This document shows positions 5,843-5,897 of a stretch of DNA of 5,897 nucleotides, piece by piece. Origin of the DNA: JALQXV01 sp964540445 (GTDB taxonomy: Bacteria > Patescibacteriota > Saccharimonadia > Saccharimonadales > 2-12-FULL-41-12); assembly GCA_964540445.1 (NCBI GenBank), contig CAZIMF010000055.1, positions 1-5,897 of the forward strand, written 5' to 3'. Both the position numbers and the translations under genes were made by a program. A model generated the notes under the pieces. It was not told the DNA's origin, ran no database searches, and saw only the letters and a list, made by a program, of their open reading frames with translations. Numbering within the stretch: position 1 is the first letter of the stretch; every line of letters begins with the position of its first letter.

Positions 5843-5897
5843 TGGTGATCTCACGGGGAATCGAACCCCGATTGCCAGGATGAAAACCTGGTGTCCT
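5843..5897 (-). tRNA. tRNA-Glu (anticodon TTC), 5' part cut by window edge
   Basis: The minus strand reads from the 3' side of the D arm (AGGAC) through an anticodon arm CCAGG-TTTTCAT-CCTGG with anticodon TTC (plus-strand 5882-5884), a four-base variable loop CAAT as in other tRNA-Glu, a T arm CGGGG-TTCGATT-CCCCG, then the acceptor 3' strand TGAGATC, discriminator A and an encoded CCA (5843-5845). It delivers glutamate to GAA and GAG codons. AGGACACC before the anticodon stem closely matches E. coli tRNA-Glu as I recall it. The acceptor 5' strand and most of the D arm, about 20 bases, lie beyond the window, so acceptor pairing cannot be checked. Confidence 0.95.

Noticed and set aside
1..5897. 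CRISPR array, insertion sequence, attachment site, riboswitch or defence system
   Set aside because: I saw no spaced direct repeats, transposase or integrase, terminal repeats, or structured leader. The end of the tRNA gene shows no duplicated 3' segment elsewhere in the window.

Overview
The window is a tightly packed bacterial segment in which every supportable gene lies on the minus strand. In transcriptional order, from high to low coordinates, it holds: the 3' part of a tRNA-Glu (TTC) gene with its rho-independent terminator; an MFS transporter; an unrecognised 283-residue protein; a 3-methyladenine DNA glycosylase of the AAG/MPG family; pyruvate kinase (pyk); phosphoglycerate kinase (pgk); and the first 60 codons of triosephosphate isomerase (tpiA), cut by the window edge at position 1.

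The glycolytic block pyk-pgk-tpiA is the clearest functional unit. The gaps are 28 bp and 26 bp, so co-transcription is likely. TpiA interconverts dihydroxyacetone phosphate and glyceraldehyde 3-phosphate. Pgk and Pyk are the two ATP-forming enzymes of lower glycolysis. GAPDH, phosphoglycerate mutase and enolase, which would join them, are not in the window. Upstream, the glycosylase sits 49 bp before pyk and the hypothetical gene 22 bp before the glycosylase. I see no convincing terminator between the MFS gene and tpiA, so all six genes could share read-through transcription plus internal promoters.

The organism is probably a member of the Patescibacteria (CPR), with Candidatus Saccharibacteria my best guess at about 0.6. 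This rests on recognised protein flavour (Pgk DGFGVVHRAHAS, Pyk DLQGPKIRLG and MLSEETANG, TpiA GNWKMHL), scarce Shine-Dalgarno sequences and compact layout. It is not based on a database search. The five complete genes stop with TAA or TAG and read through without internal TGA, so there is no sign of the UGA=Gly code of Gracilibacteria and Absconditabacteria.

The non-coding sequence holds the most interesting signals. There is a perfect 9-bp inverted repeat (5755-5773) just downstream of a -10-like box ahead of the MFS gene, which looks like a repressor operator. There are also TANNNT boxes placed exactly 9 nt before the ATG of both pyk and the MFS gene, suggesting leaderless or nearly leaderless mRNAs. 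Pyk carries the residue signature associated with potassium-independent pyruvate kinases. I find no mobile element, CRISPR array or novel multi-gene defence or biosynthetic system. The window is mostly ordinary housekeeping sequence.
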